Shown: positions 24,029 through 33,810, counted from the first letter of the stretch. The stretch is 60,145 nt of DNA from CAYOHP01 sp964403795 [NCBI: uncultured bacterium] (GCA_964403795.1 CAYOHP010000018.1:16861-77005), one strand, 5' to 3'. Translations and numbers: made by a program. Notes: generated by a model from the sequence alone, not told the origin.

Positions 24029-26845
24029 CTATTCGAGCGGACGGTCCCGGTCGGACACCGCCGACAGGGCCTGCGAGACGATCTTCAGGAGATCGCCATG
24101 CTGGGGCTCACCGTACCTGGCGGCGAAGGGTTCGATCGACTTGCCCCGCCAGGCGGCCTCCACGTGGACCTCGGAGGTGTCCGGGGATCCCCCCAAGGCC
24201 TCGATCAGGAAGCGAGGCCCGAAGCTGCGCCAGGCCTCGGAGTCGGCCAGCCGGAGCAGGGCCTCGACCTGGGTCGCGCCTCCTGCCTCGCCCGGCACCT
24301 CCCGGACCAGCAGCAGGTCGTCGACCAGGCCGGTCGCGGTGCCCGGCGGATCTTCGAAGGCGGCCGCGGTCCTCGCCGCGGCCTGGCGCAGGGTCTCGAC
24401 CGGGATCCCCTGGGGCGAGAGCAGTCGCACCGAGGCAGGCGGATGGAAGGCCACCACCACCGCCGCCTCCAGGCCCTTGCCTCCGCTCGGGACCGGAGCC
24501 GCGCCCAGGCCCAGGGTCGCCGAGAGCGCCGGGCCCAGGGTGCGGACCAGTCCCGCCTTCAGGTCCTCGACCTCGCCCCGACTGGCGGAGCGGTCCCGGA
24601 AGGAAGCCGTGAGGACGAGCCCCTGGGGCCCCCGGGGGATCCGTTCCCCGGGCGTCTCGGCCATCAGCGAGAAGGCCTGCACCTCCCGCGATTCGCGCCG
24701 GGCCCCGAAGAGCAGCGCCCAACCGGACCAGAAGCTGTACATCGGGAAGCGGTAGCGGGACTCCCCGCCCTCGGGGCCGGTCACCACCAGCTGGTTCTCG
24801 ACCCAGCGGCGATTGCGGCCGTAGCGGGCCAGCCGGGGTCCGATCCGGAACCGGCTCTCCTTCACGGTGAAGGTGTTGGTGCCCAGGAAGCGGCGGTCCA
24901 CCCGTCGCTCGCCCGGCAGCTTCAGGCGGTCCTCCAGGAAGAGCCGCTCGGTGGGCCGGAGGTCGGTGAGCAGCCGATCCTGCATCCCGCCGGCCGAGAG
25001 GCGCGGGTTGGTGGCGAGCAGCCCGCCGAAGCCGAGCGAGAGGCGTACCGCGGATTCGAAGGCCTTGCCGGCCTCCCCGTCGCGCAGGTCGTAGACGTAG
25101 TCGATGGCGATGCCGGCACCCTTGCGACGGGAGTGGTCCCAGTCGAGGAGCCGGAGGTCGAGCAGCCGCTCCAGGGCCCGGTCGAGTACCCGGATCCCGA
25201 ACACGTCGACCCCGAGCTTGGCTTCCACCCCGGCTCCCGGGCCCCGCTCATGGGCCCCGATCAGCTGGACCCGCAGGTGGTCCGGTCCCTCCTTGAAGAA
25301 GTTGAGGCGGAAGCGACCCCGGACCACGTAGTTGGCGTACCCGGAGGCCGAGAGCAGGCCCTGGGTGTAGCCGCCCACCAGGCTGGCGGCGGCCTGCAGG
25401 CGGACCGGCAGGCTCCAGAACCAGCCGACCGGCAGGTCCCTCGCCCGCGCCACCGTGAAGGGCAGCGAGAGCGGGGTCCGCGGCACCGCCCCCAGGGCCG
25501 CCCCGTAGGCGTCGAACTGCCGCACCAGCAGGATCTCCCGCTCGTGGTCCAGGTTCACGGAGAAGGGCAGCTCGAACACGTCCTTCAGCAGGTCGCCGGC
25601 CCGTACCGCGCCCCTAAGGCGCCACTCGTCGACCCGGGTCCAGGTGTTCTCCTTGACCCGCCCCTCGAGCTCCCACCGGTAGGTCGAGGAGAGCGAGACG
25701 CCGGGGATCAGGTCGAGGTCGAAGAGCTTGGCCGAGAGCCGCACGTCGGCGTCGAGCAGGTCGTCCCGGATCTTCGACCCGAGGTCCTCGGAGGAGAGCG
25801 CCACGAAGAGCTCGGGATCGGGGCCGACCGGTACCGACCCGGGCGACGGCAGCTCCGCCACCTCGCCGAGATCCCCGAGCTGGGCCTCGACCCGCGCCAG
25901 GCCGAGCAAAGCGGCCTCCATCCGGGACCGGGTGGCCGACGAGGTCGTAGGGTCGGCGAGCTTCCTCCGGTAGGCGGCCGCCATCAGGGCGCCGCTGGTC
26001 ATGGCCCGCTCGCCCAGGATCCCCACCAGGACCTGGCGATGGGCCCTCCGCTCCTCGTGGAGGCGGGCCAGCCGGCTGCGGAGGTCCACCAGGCGAGCCC
26101 GTCCGGGCTGGTCGTCGGGCGAACTCTGCCGGATCCGGCGATCGAGCTCGTCGACGACCTGGGGAGCGGCCTCGTCCTCGATCGGATCGGGAGGCGAGTC
26201 GAGGATCTCGTCGACCTGGGAGGCATCGGCCGCGATCCGCTGCGGGCGCACCTGCGAGAGCAGCACGAAGGCCGCTGCCTTGTAATCCCAGACCGTGACC
26301 CCGAGCCGGCGCAGGGCGTCCTCGTCCCGCTCCGTGATCCCCTGGGGACGGTTCGCCAGCTCCTCGAGCCCGCGGCGCACCTGGGTGCGATCGGGACGGG
26401 GCGAGCTGCGCCCGGGAGCCTGGGTCGAGGCCACCCGCTCCGCCAGGGCGTCGAGCATAGCGGCGGCCAGGGCGGCCCGCCCCGGGTCGTCGCCCGCCGG
26501 CGGGGTCAGCACGTCGAGCACCCGCAGCACGATCCTCTGGTTGCGACCGGCGGTCCAGGCCGGCTCGCCGAACAGCCCGCCGAACACGGCCTCGGCCCCG
26601 GCCAGCGGCTCTGCCCCGCTGCCGGCACCGGCCTCGTCGAACTCCGCACCCCACTTGGCGTACCACTCCTCGAGCTCCGGGTCGCCGCCCGGCTGGCCGC
26701 GGACGAGGGCATCGAGTCCGTCCCTGGGCGCCGCCGGTCGGGGCGGGGGGTCCGAGGAGGCGATCCCGTCCCAGCCGGGATCCTGGGCCGGGAGCCAGGC
26801 AGCCAGGACCAGGGCGAGAGCCAGGGAGACGCGACCGACCCTCAT
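24029..26845 (-). CDS. large exported protein of unknown function, 938 aa
   Basis: A signal peptide (MRVGRVSLALALVLAAWLPAQ) is clear and the ATG at 26845 has AAGGA seven bases upstream. The frame extends further, but that part lies before the ribosome site. Residues ~40-330 are mainly helical and charged, with Asp/Arg/Leu-rich heptads around 200-290. The middle, about 350-680, is rich in alternating strands with aromatic residues (for example YRWELEGRVK and YANYVVRGRFRLNFF) and might be a lipid-binding or outer-membrane beta domain. The last ~150 residues return to alpha/beta character. No known family was recognised. It lies between the hydantoinase-like gene and the TIM-barrel cluster, all on the minus strand. 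Confidence 0.8.
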   Translation of the reverse strand: MRVGRVSLALALVLAAWLPAQDPGWDGIASSDPPPRPAAPRDGLDALVRGQPGGDPELEEWYAKWGAEFDEAGAGSGAEPLAGAEAVFGGLFGEPAWTAGRNQRIVLRVLDVLTPPAGDDPGRAALAAAMLDALAERVASTQAPGRSSPRPDRTQVRRGLEELANRPQGITERDEDALRRLGVTVWDYKAAAFVLLSQVRPQRIAADASQVDEILDSPPDPIEDEAAPQVVDELDRRIRQSSPDDQPGRARLVDLRSRLARLHEERRAHRQVLVGILGERAMTSGALMAAAYRRKLADPTTSSATRSRMEAALLGLARVEAQLGDLGEVAELPSPGSVPVGPDPELFVALSSEDLGSKIRDDLLDADVRLSAKLFDLDLIPGVSLSSTYRWELEGRVKENTWTRVDEWRLRGAVRAGDLLKDVFELPFSVNLDHEREILLVRQFDAYGAALGAVPRTPLSLPFTVARARDLPVGWFWSLPVRLQAAASLVGGYTQGLLSASGYANYVVRGRFRLNFFKEGPDHLRVQLIGAHERGPGAGVEAKLGVDVFGIRVLDRALERLLDLRLLDWDHSRRKGAGIAIDYVYDLRDGEAGKAFESAVRLSLGFGGLLATNPRLSAGGMQDRLLTDLRPTERLFLEDRLKLPGERRVDRRFLGTNTFTVKESRFRIGPRLARYGRNRRWVENQLVVTGPEGGESRYRFPMYSFWSGWALLFGARRESREVQAFSLMAETPGERIPRGPQGLVLTASFRDRSASRGEVEDLKAGLVRTLGPALSATLGLGAAPVPSGGKGLEAAVVVAFHPPASVRLLSPQGIPVETLRQAAARTAAAFEDPPGTATGLVDDLLLVREVPGEAGGATQVEALLRLADSEAWRSFGPRFLIEALGGSPDTSEVHVEAAWRGKSIEPFAARYGEPQHGDLLKIVSQALSAVSDRDRPLE

Positions 26846-26877
26846 GGGAGGTTCCTTCCAGCCGGAATCCACTACGG

Positions 26878-26943
26878 ACCGGGAGGGCTCCCGGTTCCGG
26901 GCGACGGGGGAAGGCCGGTGGGCGCGCGCCTGGCCGCCTTCCC
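26878..26943 (-). terminator. tandem hairpins after the hydantoinase-like gene
   Basis: Two hairpins follow the stop at 26959 on the minus strand. The first pairs GGGAAGGC (26908-26915) with GCCTTCCC (26936-26943) and holds an inner GGC/GCC palindrome; the second pairs ACCGGGA with TCCCGGT (26878-26895). No T-run follows either. They probably separate this transcript from the exported-protein gene. Confidence 0.45.
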
Positions 26944-26958
26944 ATGGGCCGAACAGAG

Positions 26959-29127
26959 TCACTCGACCCGCAGCGCGATCACCGCGTCGGTGTCGCCCGG
27001 GGCCTCGGCGAGTTCCTTCTCGGCCAGTGCCAGGACTGCCGAGGCGTCCTGGGCGCCGGCCAGGTCGAGGGTGCGGGTCCCCACCACCAGGAAGGCACCG
27101 GGCAGCTGGCGGCCGCCGTCGCCGTAGCGGGAGAGGCGCTCCAGGTCGGCAGCGAGCCGGGCCAGCGCGTCGGCGCGGGCGACCGAGGCCACCTCGCCAT
27201 GGCGGGCGCTGGCCCGGGGACGGCCGGATCGGTCGAGCACCACCCAGGGGGCGCGGCTCTCCTTCCACAGGCCCCAGAAGCGGCTCCGGGACCAGTCGCC
27301 CCGGTAGACCACGAAGCCCGGGGTACGGGCCGCCACCTCGAGACCGTCGGCGGCCAGGCCCAGGATCTCGGCGGCCTTGGCGGCCAGGTCCTCGTCGGAG
27401 AGCGCCTCCTCGGCGTCGGAGAGCTGGTGCGACCCCACCGCCACGGCCCGCAGCACACCCCGGCTGCGATCGGCTTCGACCCGCACCTCGACGCTCTCGG
27501 GGGTGGCGCCGGCGGCCACCAGACGAGCCACCGCCTCCTCCCGGATCCGTGCGAAGTCCTCAGGACTGGGGTCGACCAGGGTGCGTTCCACCGTCTCCTG
27601 GAGCAGCGCCAGGGCGGCCCCGATGGCCGAGATCACGGCCGCGTCCTCGGCGATCTCGGTGGGCAGCCCCATGGCCTTGCCGACCCAGGGGACCCAGACC
27701 GCGGCCCCACCGCCCCCGCCCACCAGGCGCACCCGGTCGCGCTCGATGCCGTACTCGGAGACGAGCTCGCCGACCGTCTCGACCAGGGGCGCCCCGCCCA
27801 CCTCGAGGATCTCCTCGGCCACGTCCGCCACGGGACGGCGCAGGGCCCGCCCCAGGGCCTCGAACCCGGCCTTGGCCGACTCGAGGTTCGCCTCGGGGGC
27901 CTGGGCTGGATCCAGGGAGCCGGTCACCAGGGCCGCGCAGGTGGGGGTGAGGGTGAAGCGGCGCCCCTGGTCGCGGGCGTCGAGCACCAGGTACTCGGCC
28001 GGGTCGCCCGGGCGGGGCGCGTCGGTCTGGGCGGTGGCGAGCGGCGTGACCGGGGCTCCCGCGGGGAAGGCCGCGTACTCGAGACCGGCGATGTGGGCGC
28101 TGCGGGGCCCGACGCCCCGGATCGCGCCCTTGCGGCCGAGGCGCACGAGCGAGCCTCCGGCGACCCCCACGGTGCGGACGTCGAGGGTCTGGAGATAGAG
28201 GCGGTGGCCGCCGACCCGGGCCATCTGGACCTTGGGGCGGCCTTCCCGGATGCAGGAGACGTCGGTCGAGGTACCTCCCACCTCGAGGAAGATCCCCTCC
28301 GAGACCCGGGCCGCCATGAGGGCCGCGGCCACTCCGGCGGCCGGCCCCGAGAGCAGGGTGAGCACGGGCCGGCGCCGCATCTCGGCGAGGTCCATGGCGC
28401 CCCCGTCGGAGCGCATCACCACCAACGGCGCCTCGATCCCGAGCGCCCGGACCGCTTCCTCGGTGCGCTCCGCGGTCTCGACCATGCGGGGCAGGATGGC
28501 GGCGTTCACGGCCGCGGTGCGGGTGCGGACCCGGAGCCCGTAGAGCTGGGAGATCTCGTGGGTGGCGGTGGCCGGCAGGCCTTCCCGGTTGGCGATCTCC
28601 ACGATGCGCCGCTCCGCCGAGGGGTCGTCGACGCTGAAGGCGGCGGCCGCCACGATGGCCCGGGCCCCGTCCTGGCGGAGGGCGTCGAGGGCGTTCTTCA
28701 CGGCCTTCTCGTCGGGCTCGTCGTCGACCTGCTCCAGGTACATCTGGTGGCAGTCGAGCCAGCGCCCCGGGCCGAGCTCGATCTCGCCGAGGTGGGTCTC
28801 GGCCGAGACCCTCGCTCCCTCGATGCCGCGGCCCACCGCCAGGATCCCGACCGGCGCCACGTCGCCTTCGAGGAGGGCGTTGGTGGCCTGGGTCGTCGAG
28901 TGGGCCACCCGGGCGACGTCGGCCGGTGCGATCCCCACTTCGTCGAGGAGGCGACGCAGCGAAGCGGCCACCCCCTCGGCCACGCCCTGGTCGGAGCGGT
29001 GGGTGGTCGGCACCCGGGCCCGCCCCACCACCTGGCGCCCGCCCTCGGCCAGGGCCACGGCATGGGTGAAGGTCCCGCCCACGTCGATCCCGATGCGATA
29101 GCGCCCCCCCGCGCCCGGTTCAGCCAC
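26959..29127 (-). CDS. hyuA: hydantoinase/oxoprolinase A-subunit-like ATPase
   Basis: A member of the HyuA group, ATP-dependent ring-opening of hydantoin or 5-oxoproline-like amides. The N-terminus has IGIDVGGTFTHAVAL (12-26), the phosphate-1 motif of ASKHA ATPases. MRSDGGAMDL, LLSGPAAGV and FLEVGGTSTDVS, in that order around 240-300, are hallmarks of the family. Length (722 aa) is normal for the A subunit. A HyuB partner, usually adjacent, is not present here. Its ATG lies eight bases inside the 3' end of the transporter gene upstream, so the two are coupled, which suggests uptake and breakdown of one compound. The substrate cannot be inferred. Confidence 0.88.
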   Translation of the reverse strand: MAEPGAGGRYRIGIDVGGTFTHAVALAEGGRQVVGRARVPTTHRSDQGVAEGVAASLRRLLDEVGIAPADVARVAHSTTQATNALLEGDVAPVGILAVGRGIEGARVSAETHLGEIELGPGRWLDCHQMYLEQVDDEPDEKAVKNALDALRQDGARAIVAAAAFSVDDPSAERRIVEIANREGLPATATHEISQLYGLRVRTRTAAVNAAILPRMVETAERTEEAVRALGIEAPLVVMRSDGGAMDLAEMRRRPVLTLLSGPAAGVAAALMAARVSEGIFLEVGGTSTDVSCIREGRPKVQMARVGGHRLYLQTLDVRTVGVAGGSLVRLGRKGAIRGVGPRSAHIAGLEYAAFPAGAPVTPLATAQTDAPRPGDPAEYLVLDARDQGRRFTLTPTCAALVTGSLDPAQAPEANLESAKAGFEALGRALRRPVADVAEEILEVGGAPLVETVGELVSEYGIERDRVRLVGGGGGAAVWVPWVGKAMGLPTEIAEDAAVISAIGAALALLQETVERTLVDPSPEDFARIREEAVARLVAAGATPESVEVRVEADRSRGVLRAVAVGSHQLSDAEEALSDEDLAAKAAEILGLAADGLEVAARTPGFVVYRGDWSRSRFWGLWKESRAPWVVLDRSGRPRASARHGEVASVARADALARLAADLERLSRYGDGGRQLPGAFLVVGTRTLDLAGAQDASAVLALAEKELAEAPGDTDAVIALRVE

Positions 29128-30544
29128 CCGGCACCCCCAGGATCAGGCCCCCGAAGGCCAGCAGCCACATCCAGGGCAGGGTGCACTTCAGCAGGGCCGA
29201 GGTCTCGACCCCGAGCTGGTTGGCGATCCAGACGTTGTGGGTGTTGGTCGGGTCGCAGACGCCCTGGATCTGCCCGGTGGAGAGAAAGGCCGCCATGACC
29301 GGGACCGGGCCCAGGGCCCCGCTCTCCTTCACGATCCCCACGATCCCGCTGCCCATGCCCCAGAGGTTGAACGGCCCCCGGTAGAGCGCCAGCGGGGCGA
29401 GCAACCCGAAGCCGACCACGTAGCCGAGCGGGGACGACGGGACCACGCCCCGGAGGATCGGCACCAGCGCCTCGCGCACCGCGGGCTGGGTGACGGCCAC
29501 CAGCACCATGCCGATCCCCATCATGAGGGCCACGGCCGGGGCCACCCCGCGGATCCCCTCGATCACGGCCCGCGACAGTGCCTGGACCCGGTCCCCGCGC
29601 TCGCCCACCCGGAGCAGGAAGAGGATCCCGAGGACGAAGGCAGCAGAGAGGTCGAGCCCGCCCGCGGCCACCGCCGCGAGCGGCACCACGGGAGCCAGGA
29701 AGGCCCGCCACGACACACCCTTGGCCGGCGGCGGGGCGAGCACCAGGAGGAAGGCGACCAGCCCGACCGCGTAGGCCACGCCGGGCCCGGTCATGGAGCC
29801 TGGACGCAGGGCGGCGAGGGCGGCCAGGACGAGCCCGGCACCGGTGGCCACCACCGCGTCCCGGGGCGAGACCGGGATCCTGGCCCTCCGCAGCTCGTAG
29901 CCGAGGAAGGCAAGGAGCACCACCAGATAGAGCGCCCCGAAGCGCAGCGCGAACGCCAGCACCACCTCGCTCTGGAGCCCCAGCACGCTCTGGTAGAGGC
30001 CCCAGTTGGCGAGGTTGAAGACCCCGCCCAGCGAGAACGCCATGAGGAAGGACGAGCCGACGACGACCGGGGGGATCCCCAGGGAGAGGAGCACGGGGAA
30101 GACCACGTTGGCGACCAGGATCACCGAACCCAGGCCCGCCAGCGTGGTGAAGAGCAGGCTCACCACCAACGAGAGGAGCACCGTGAGGGAGAAGCTCCGG
30201 TCGCCGGCGAGTTCCGCCACCCGGCGGACCAGGGCCTCGGCGGCCCCGGTGGTGCGCAGCAGCTCCCCGAAGGCGCCCCCCAGCATGACCAGGAACACCG
30301 GGTCGGCGAGCCGCACCACGCCCTTGGGAACCACCGTCCCGAAAGCGACCCGGACCGCGCCGGTGAGCGCGGCCGCGAACCGGTCGGGGAAGGCGGCCGT
30401 GCCCGGGCCCCAGCCTTCGGCGGCTCCCGCCACCAGGCCGGTGGCGATCGCGAAGGCGGGGAGCGCCACCAACGCCGGCAGCCGGCCGGTGGCCATGGCC
30501 GCGGCCGAGACCAGGAACAGGAGGAGGAAGAGCGCGCCCAGCAT
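29120..30544 (-). CDS. multi-span membrane transporter coupled to the hydantoinase-like gene
   Basis: About 11-12 hydrophobic segments fill the 474 residues. The pattern is of a two-repeat secondary transporter, possibly of the ion-transporter (IT/ArsB-NhaD-like) class. Near residue 430 a polar CDPTNTHNVW motif lies in an otherwise hydrophobic region, a likely substrate or ion site; a short loop FNLANWGLYQS near 180 may be its counterpart. I cannot name the family precisely. The ATG at 30544 has no good ribosome site. The 3' end overlaps the hydantoinase-like gene by eight bases. It is divergent from the kinase gene at 30595, with 50 bases between starts. Confidence 0.8.
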   Translation of the reverse strand: MLGALFLLLFLVSAAAMATGRLPALVALPAFAIATGLVAGAAEGWGPGTAAFPDRFAAALTGAVRVAFGTVVPKGVVRLADPVFLVMLGGAFGELLRTTGAAEALVRRVAELAGDRSFSLTVLLSLVVSLLFTTLAGLGSVILVANVVFPVLLSLGIPPVVVGSSFLMAFSLGGVFNLANWGLYQSVLGLQSEVVLAFALRFGALYLVVLLAFLGYELRRARIPVSPRDAVVATGAGLVLAALAALRPGSMTGPGVAYAVGLVAFLLVLAPPPAKGVSWRAFLAPVVPLAAVAAGGLDLSAAFVLGILFLLRVGERGDRVQALSRAVIEGIRGVAPAVALMMGIGMVLVAVTQPAVREALVPILRGVVPSSPLGYVVGFGLLAPLALYRGPFNLWGMGSGIVGIVKESGALGPVPVMAAFLSTGQIQGVCDPTNTHNVWIANQLGVETSALLKCTLPWMWLLAFGGLILGVPGG

Positions 30545-30594
30545 GCCGCGGCATCGTAGCCGGCTTCGCCGCGTGCCACCATGGGAGCCGGGCC

Positions 30595-32697
30595 ATGGGC
30601 GAACTCGAGAACACCGCCGAGAAGTGCCCGCCCCTTCCGGGGCGGCTGGCGGAGCGCTTCCGGGCCAGGGCTCTGCTGGGGAGCGGGGCCATGGGCCGGG
30701 TGCTCCGGGCCACGGATCGCCAGCTCGACCGGGAGGTCGCCATCAAGCTGCTGGCGGTGACCGGGGACGAGCGCCTGATGGGCCGGGCCCGGCGGGAGGC
30801 CACCGCCCTGTCGCGGGTGCGCCACCCCAACGTGCTGGCGGTCTTCGAGGCCGGCGAGGAAGAGGGCATCCCCTTCCTGGTCACCGAACTGCTCGAGGGA
30901 GCCAGCCTCGACGAAGCCAGGCCGGGAGACGCCCTGGCCACCATGCTGCAGGTCGCGGAGGGCCTGGAAGCGGTGCACGGTGCGGGGCTGATCCACCGGG
31001 ACGTGAAGCCGGCCAACATCATCCTGTGCCGGGACGGGCGGGCGGTGCTGGTCGACTTCGGCCTGGTCTCCTCGACCGGGACGATCCTGACCCGGACCGG
31101 GGAGGTGGTCGGGACCCCCGCCTACCTGGCCCCCGAGCTGCTGCTGGGGGAAGAGGCCACCCCGGCGTCCGATTGGTACTCCTGGGGCGCCACCCTCTAC
31201 CGGCTCCGGGAGGGGAAGCCCCCCTTCGCCTGGGAGACCATCCTGGCCCGCTCGCGCCGGGAACCGGTGGCGATCCCGGGGTTCTCGGTGCTGGACCCGG
31301 ATTCGCACGAGGCGTCGCTGGTCCTGGCGCTGCTGGCTTCCGACCCGGCCCGCCGGCCAGGGGGCGCGGGGCGGATCCGACGCTGGCTGGCGGAAGGACC
31401 CGGCCGAGGTGGGGCCTCGGAGTCGGGGGTGCGGGCCCGGGTCGGGCGGAGGAGCGGGGAGCGGGCCGGGGACACGGAGGGATCGGGACCTGGACGGGCT
31501 CCGGAAGGGGACGGAGGTCCGGTTCCGGTCGGCGGCAGGAGCGGGGTCCGCTCGGGGTCGGTCCCTCGCAGGGGAGGGATCCCCGACTGGGCTCGCGCCG
31601 GGCTCGCCGGGGGCGCGCTGGCCGCCTTCCTCCTCGGTGCCTGGAGCCTCGTCCCCAGGGGCGAGCCGGCACCTTCGCCCGAGCCGACGGCGGAGAACGA
31701 GCCCGACCTGGTGGAAGTCTGGGAGGGCCGGGCCTCGACCCTGGACCCGGGAGCCCTGCTCGCCGAGCTGCACGAGCGGCTGGTGCCCTCGGCCGAGTCG
31801 AAGGAGCTGGGCCTGGCGGATGCGCCGCTCACCCGGCCGATGCGCGGGCACCGGTTGTTCCTGCGCAAGGGCGATGGCGATCCGGAACGGGCCGCCGAGG
31901 TCCGCGGGCTGCTCGATGCGGGCCTCGCGGCGGTCCCCTTCCGGGGTGAGCTGGCAGCCGATCGGAAGCGGCTCCGCAGGGCGCTGACGGAGCCCGGACG
32001 AGCCTGGGGCGAGCGGGTCCGGCTCCACCGGGCGCTCACCGAGTTCTGGCTCGTCGACCTCTACTTCGGGGCCTGGGGGCATGCGATTCCCTACGGGGTC
32101 GAGCCGCTCCTGGCCGAGCTGGTCCGGATCCGCTGGATCCCGGCGGAGCGGCGTGAGCCCGAGCTGGCGGCGATCCCCGACGGTCGGCTCCCGGGACCCG
32201 GCCGATGGCGACTCGCGGGCTGGGAGGACCAGGGACACCGCATGTTCCCCTCGATCGTGGAACCGGGCGAGATGACCCCGCTCGAGAAGATGGGGCGGAG
32301 CCAGGCGCAGATGGTGGTGGGACCCGGTTGGGAGCCGGGACCGGGGCTGACCGGGGAGTTCACCGCGGGGCGCGGGGTCCGGTCGAGCGTCAGCCTCGAG
32401 CTCGACGTCGCCAACCACCGCCTGCCCACCCTGCTCCGGGTCGAGTGGGGGGAGCTCCGGATCCTGGTCGCCCCGCCCGGGGAGCCCGGCGGCCCATGGG
32501 TCTGGACCCACCGGATCTTCCCCGAACGGAGGCTCCGGCTGGAGCTCGATCCCGCGGTCATGGGGGAAGGCCGACAGCAGATCCGGGTGATGGCCATGAC
32601 GGTGCCGGGCCTGGCCCGGTTCGCCGGGGTCGAAGTCGACGATCTGGTTCTGGCGGTGGAGGAGAAAGGGGCTTCCCAGGGCCGGGATTCCCCCTAG
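30595..32697 (+). CDS. membrane Ser/Thr protein kinase with unique C-terminal domain (kinase 2)
   Basis: Active-looking Hanks kinase: LGSGAMGRV (28-36), Lys51, HRDVKPAN (134-141), DFG (154-156), APE (179-181). A low-complexity Gly/Arg stretch (265-325) leads to one membrane span at about 331-352. The outside domain has an acidic linker, a helical part, then from about 590 a strand-rich region (LLRVEWGELRILVAP, RRLRLELDP) that could be a small beta sandwich. No known sensor domain was recognised. GGGAG seven bases before the ATG supports the start. It is divergent from the transporter gene, and the EndoU-like gene follows on the same strand. Confidence 0.92.
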   Translation: MGELENTAEKCPPLPGRLAERFRARALLGSGAMGRVLRATDRQLDREVAIKLLAVTGDERLMGRARREATALSRVRHPNVLAVFEAGEEEGIPFLVTELLEGASLDEARPGDALATMLQVAEGLEAVHGAGLIHRDVKPANIILCRDGRAVLVDFGLVSSTGTILTRTGEVVGTPAYLAPELLLGEEATPASDWYSWGATLYRLREGKPPFAWETILARSRREPVAIPGFSVLDPDSHEASLVLALLASDPARRPGGAGRIRRWLAEGPGRGGASESGVRARVGRRSGERAGDTEGSGPGRAPEGDGGPVPVGGRSGVRSGSVPRRGGIPDWARAGLAGGALAAFLLGAWSLVPRGEPAPSPEPTAENEPDLVEVWEGRASTLDPGALLAELHERLVPSAESKELGLADAPLTRPMRGHRLFLRKGDGDPERAAEVRGLLDAGLAAVPFRGELAADRKRLRRALTEPGRAWGERVRLHRALTEFWLVDLYFGAWGHAIPYGVEPLLAELVRIRWIPAERREPELAAIPDGRLPGPGRWRLAGWEDQGHRMFPSIVEPGEMTPLEKMGRSQAQMVVGPGWEPGPGLTGEFTAGRGVRSSVSLELDVANHRLPTLLRVEWGELRILVAPPGEPGGPWVWTHRIFPERRLRLELDPAVMGEGRQQIRVMAMTVPGLARFAGVEVDDLVLAVEEKGASQGRDSP

Positions 32698-32779
32698 GAT
32701 GCTCGGCACGGCGGTGCGGGAACACGTGGCCCTGGACGAGGCCCCGGACTCGGACCCCGGTTCGACGGGATGGTGTTCT

Positions 32780-33742
32780 GTGCCGAGGACGACTCGAACC
32801 GCCCTGCTCGCCGGGATCGCGCTCGCGGCCATGGGCTCGCTGGCGGCTGCCCAGACGGCGCGGGATCCGGTGGATGACGCCCTGCTCGAGGTCTATCTCC
32901 ACGACCGCCCCTATCGGGTCACGGTCCCCACCCACGAGTCCCTCTCGCCCGAGGGCGATCGGGTCTTCGGAGACCTGCCGTCGGGAACCCGGCTCCATCC
33001 CAGCTACGAGGCGACCTGGCAGCTCTGCCAGGACATGGATCCCTGGAACCAGAGCGACGACGAGGTTCCCGAGGCGAAGATCGACGCCTACCTGGAGTCG
33101 GTCCGCGACATGGCGCCGTTGCTGGAAGCCTTCCACGTCACGGGCAGGGACTCGCTGGAGGACCTGAAGAACGCCTGGTTCCGCCGGGGACGCGGCTTCG
33201 AACACGTGATCTGCGGGGAGAGCGGGGGCCGGGACGAGGGCACCGCCAAACTCGGCGGCTACCACTTCTGGTACGTGCACTACCGCAACGAGCAGGTGGG
33301 GAAGGCGCGCTACATCGGCGCCGACTATGGTTCCGACGATCCCCAGGCCGGCATGGCCGACGACCGGATCGTGAGCGGGCTGATGTCCTGGGACCCCGAT
33401 GGTCCCGGCGGCAGGCCGGCGATGGAGAAGAAGCCTCGGGGCGGGTTCATCGTGGGCAACAGCGTCGCCACCATCCTGGCGGCCGGCCACATGGCGTTCT
33501 ACGGCGGAAAGGCCAAGGCCAAGGGCAAGGGTAAGGGCGGACGGGACGGGGAGCCGGCGCCGGCGGCGGTCGATCTCCTGGCGGCGAACCCGGAGTCGAA
33601 GCTCTACGCCAACCTGAACGGCAAGGTCTACCTGTGGACCTTCCACCGGATGCAGAAGGACGGGGGGAGTTCGATCCGCACCTTCTGGCCGCGGTGGGTA
33701 CCCGACGTCCGCGCCCTGAGCGAGCTGCCCGCCCTGCCCTGA
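32780..33742 (+). CDS. exported EndoU (XendoU-like) endoribonuclease homologue
   Basis: The core matches the EndoU family of uridylate-preferring RNases: GFEHVICGE (139-147), then GYHFWYVHYRNEQVG (160-174) and YIGADYG. Relative to frog XendoU, Glu141, His142, Glu147 and His162 align with catalytic or Mn-binding Glu161, His162, Glu167 and His178; the catalytic Lys could not be placed with confidence. The GTG at 32780 gives a clear signal peptide (ALLAGIALAAMGSLAAAQ) with GGGA upstream, so I prefer it to the ATG at 32699. A Lys/Gly run (about 255-266) interrupts the C-terminal half. It has no toxin-delivery domain and no obvious immunity gene next to it. Confidence 0.8.
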   Translation: MPRTTRTALLAGIALAAMGSLAAAQTARDPVDDALLEVYLHDRPYRVTVPTHESLSPEGDRVFGDLPSGTRLHPSYEATWQLCQDMDPWNQSDDEVPEAKIDAYLESVRDMAPLLEAFHVTGRDSLEDLKNAWFRRGRGFEHVICGESGGRDEGTAKLGGYHFWYVHYRNEQVGKARYIGADYGSDDPQAGMADDRIVSGLMSWDPDGPGGRPAMEKKPRGGFIVGNSVATILAAGHMAFYGGKAKAKGKGKGGRDGEPAPAAVDLLAANPESKLYANLNGKVYLWTFHRMQKDGGSSIRTFWPRWVPDVRALSELPALP

Positions 33743-33810
33743 GGGGGGAGTCGGGGTTCCCGGGGGCGACGACGAGAAACGGCCAGAATCATGTTGTGGG
33801 CCGGGCCGCC

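Noticed and set aside
32780-33742. EndoU as part of a polymorphic or contact-dependent toxin
   Set aside because: No repeat, pretoxin or immunity gene is present; the protein consists of a signal peptide plus one domain.
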